Origin: Oreocharis arfaki
Taxonomy: Eukaryota; Chordata; Aves; Passeriformes; Paramythiidae
DNA length: 64,000 nucleotides
Assembly (NCBI GenBank): GCA_013398015.1
Contig: VZRR01010919.1
Span: 1,908,922 to 1,972,921 of the forward strand
Direction of reading: 5' to 3'
Numbering within the stretch: the stretch's first letter is position 1; the number at the start of each line of letters is the position of its first letter. The notes under the pieces were generated by a model. That model searched no databases. It saw nothing but the letters and a program-made list of their open reading frames with translations, and had not been told where the DNA came from. The position numbers and the translations under genes were made by a program. Below, piece by piece: positions 61,789-64,000 of the stretch.

Positions 61789-64000
61789 GGAGAAAGTGTT
61801 TTGCCTCACGTGTGTTACTGAGATGAGGTGCTGGAATCTCTTCAATTAATTTCACAATCCAATCATGCTTTATAGCCAGCTATTAGAGAGTTTTGTATGT
61901 TGATGAGTTTCTTCCCTACAGGTGAAAAAAAATTAATGCTCTCAGGAATTCTGAATTGTTACTCTGTTTCTTTAAAATCTAGAAAGTAGATGCTGGTAAC
62001 AGTGGGAATGGCAAATAGTTATGTGATGTTCTCTGTTTTTACAAAATTGCTGTGGGGAAAATCTTGAAATTCTGTTCTTTTTGAGCTAAGGATTTCAGAT
62101 TTTAATGTTAAATTCTCTGTTATAATTCTGTGTAATTTACAGGTCTTTTTTTTTTTTTCGGTAAAGGATTAATTTTAGAGAAGATCTCTTCATTCTAACT
62201 TGTCAGGTACTGTTGCAATGTTCCTGTGTTTTTCTGGTTTTCAACTCAAAGCTGTAATAGACAAAATTCATGTTTCTTTAATTATCAGGGCTCATATTAA
62301 ATGTACAAAATTTCAAACAGAAAAGTAATATTTTTACATATAAAGCCACTTTCATATAAGAACTTCTGCTTTTAGTGTACTTTCCAATTCATTGCAGTGT
62401 TCTTACTAATTTATACTTCTAGTTCAGCTAGCCTTGGAGTAGAGCTGACTTCTCTAAGGAACTGGCTGAATTACATTCAAACTTTCAGTAGCAGTTGAAT
62501 TTAGTTGTGAAACATACCCCATTGATGGTCTCAGCTGAAAAGAACCAGCTGACTATAAGTCCGGTAGAAATAATTATTTTCTTCTTTCATGTAAACAAAG
62601 GAAATGTGATTTAAGAAAAAGAAAAAACAAAACCAAGCAGAAGATGCTGATGTTCTGAAAGCTGGTTGTATGCAGGAAATGTAAATTAATTAATTTACAA
62701 TTCTTTAGTATTGGAAACAAATTAAGCCATTTGTAGGGGAATATACTTGAAGAGTGTAATGGTTTTTTGGTTTTTTGTTTGTCGTTCAATGCAATAGCAT
62801 ATTTACTCATCTCTGTGATGACACTGTGAGGACAGAGTCTGAGATCAAAAATGTGTTAATTGGAGTTTAACTTTTTTAAAAACTAGCGTTTGCTAGACAC
62901 CTGGCAGATAGGAAAGGGTAGTAAATAAAAATCTTTTTTTTTCTCATCAGAAAAAGTCCTCTGCTTAAGGAACCTTCCAGGTTTCTAAGAGAGGGCAATA
63001 AAATGCCTGAAGTACAGAATTATGTCACATTGGCTTGTTTGGTCAGTCTCAGCACGATACAATGCAAACATTATCTTTCTATCTTCTAGCTCTTATAACT
63101 GGTTTCTTTTCTTTCTCCCAAAGAATTGTTTCGTGAAGGTAAGAGACTTTGGTCATGCAGTGTTGTGATTTATGCACTGCAGTTTAAGCTGTCGTCCTAA
63201 AAACAGCTGGCAAGGTCCTGTGAGAGTTCCTGTAATGAAACTGAAAAGAAGCTGATGGTGACACACTTACCATAGTGGTCCTGTAATGAACTTCCCTAAG
63301 CCTTGACTGCTTGATTGCAAATACTGTCCAATTTTATTAAAATGGAGAGTTTAATATGTAACTAGTTACCTGTTACAAAGGAAAAATAAAACCAATCAAG
63401 TTACTGGACTAAAATGACAGCATTACTTTAAAAACTGAAGCATTTTCTAAATAAAGATGGAAGCATCCTACTAATGTCAGCTCTTGCTCAAGTTCACACA
63501 ATTAACCAAGGCAGTGCCATGCTGATTTGAGAACTGATAAAGTGATGATTCCCATTGCTAAGATACAAAGTGCTCAAAAAATCTTACCCATACTTTTTAA
63601 TGAAATATTCTTTTTCCCCAGCTCTCAAAATTTGGTAGCAAACCTAGAGGTAAAGTGGCACTTGAAGATTCATTAAAGCTTTTGCCTGAATTTCTAGACT
63701 GATTTGTTCTTTCGACTGTATATTCAGGGCTCCTGTAAGTAGCACTCTTTCTTCTGTGAGCCATTAACACTTGGGTTTGTTCCTTTCTGAGTTTAAATGA
63801 CCCCATCTAAATCTTGCTACTTTGCTTTTCACTTCTATGTTGTTTGTGAGCCATTATTAAAGTTTGTTATTGTGTTGTTCACCATGTTCCCAGGCATGTG
63901 CATACACAGATGTAATGATCCATGTTTCATTATAGAAGTATTTCCTCAAATTATTAGTAATTTACTTAACACACCTAAAAATTACTATGTCCTTTCTTCT

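Larger units (their letters stand above)
59592..64000. other. intergenic region downstream of TMA16
   Basis: No confident gene. Tetrapod synteny predicts MARCHF1 on the minus strand beyond TMA16, so its 3' UTR could lie here, but none of its coding sequence was found. It contains a possible minus-strand exon (59827-59941), a TTTA microsatellite (61694-61716) and a G-rich tract (61759-61788). Confidence 0.5.

Noticed and set aside
63597..63806. 69-codon minus frame near the right edge
   Set aside because: Looked at as a possible MARCHF1 piece, but it shows no resemblance to that protein and has no splice support.

Overview
This is a piece of a vertebrate nuclear genome, almost certainly a bird. 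The only two protein-coding genes that can be read with confidence are NPY5R and TMA16, both on the + strand. They are adjacent in the same order in other tetrapods (from memory: NPY1R - NPY5R - TMA16 - MARCHF1 on human 4q32). The interspersed repeats are avian in type: decayed CR1 LINE fragments and solo LTRs of three endogenous-retrovirus classes. There are no operons, CRISPR arrays, tRNAs or rRNAs. The species cannot be named from the sequence.

Layout. Positions 1-235 are a GC/CpG-rich edge, possibly the 5' end of a gene lying off the left side (NPY1R, transcribed leftward, is the expected neighbour). Positions 240-9,290 are noncoding, with an ERV-derived repeat at about 4.2-4.7 kb. Positions 9,290-10,150 are a CpG island that I read as the NPY5R promoter and untranslated first exon; it contains a suspicious 146-bp duplication bounded by single Ns. 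NPY5R is coded in one exon, 14,741-16,072, just after a good splice acceptor. About 25 kb without recognisable genes follows (16.5-41.1 kb), with a 575-base gap, a CR1 piece running into that gap, a complete solo ERVL-type LTR (23.8-24.4 kb) and smaller repeats.

A second CpG island at 41.65-42.25 kb is the TMA16 promoter. TMA16 is split into seven coding exons over 17.7 kb (41,841-59,542). The splice phases add up to 600 nt, that is 199 codons plus a stop, with no frameshift. Its introns hold five transposable-element insertions, and all five lie antisense to the gene. The last 4.4 kb is noncoding as far as I can tell, apart from one speculative minus-strand exon.

The two genes are unrelated in function. 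NPY5R is a cell-surface G-protein-coupled receptor for neuropeptide Y family peptides. TMA16 is a housekeeping factor of large-subunit ribosome assembly. I found no convincing undescribed system. The points most worth checking are a 112-codon ORF head-to-head with TMA16, the possible minus-strand exon just past TMA16, an octamer-plus-TATA arrangement in an ERV1-like solo LTR, and the probable assembly error in the NPY5R promoter.
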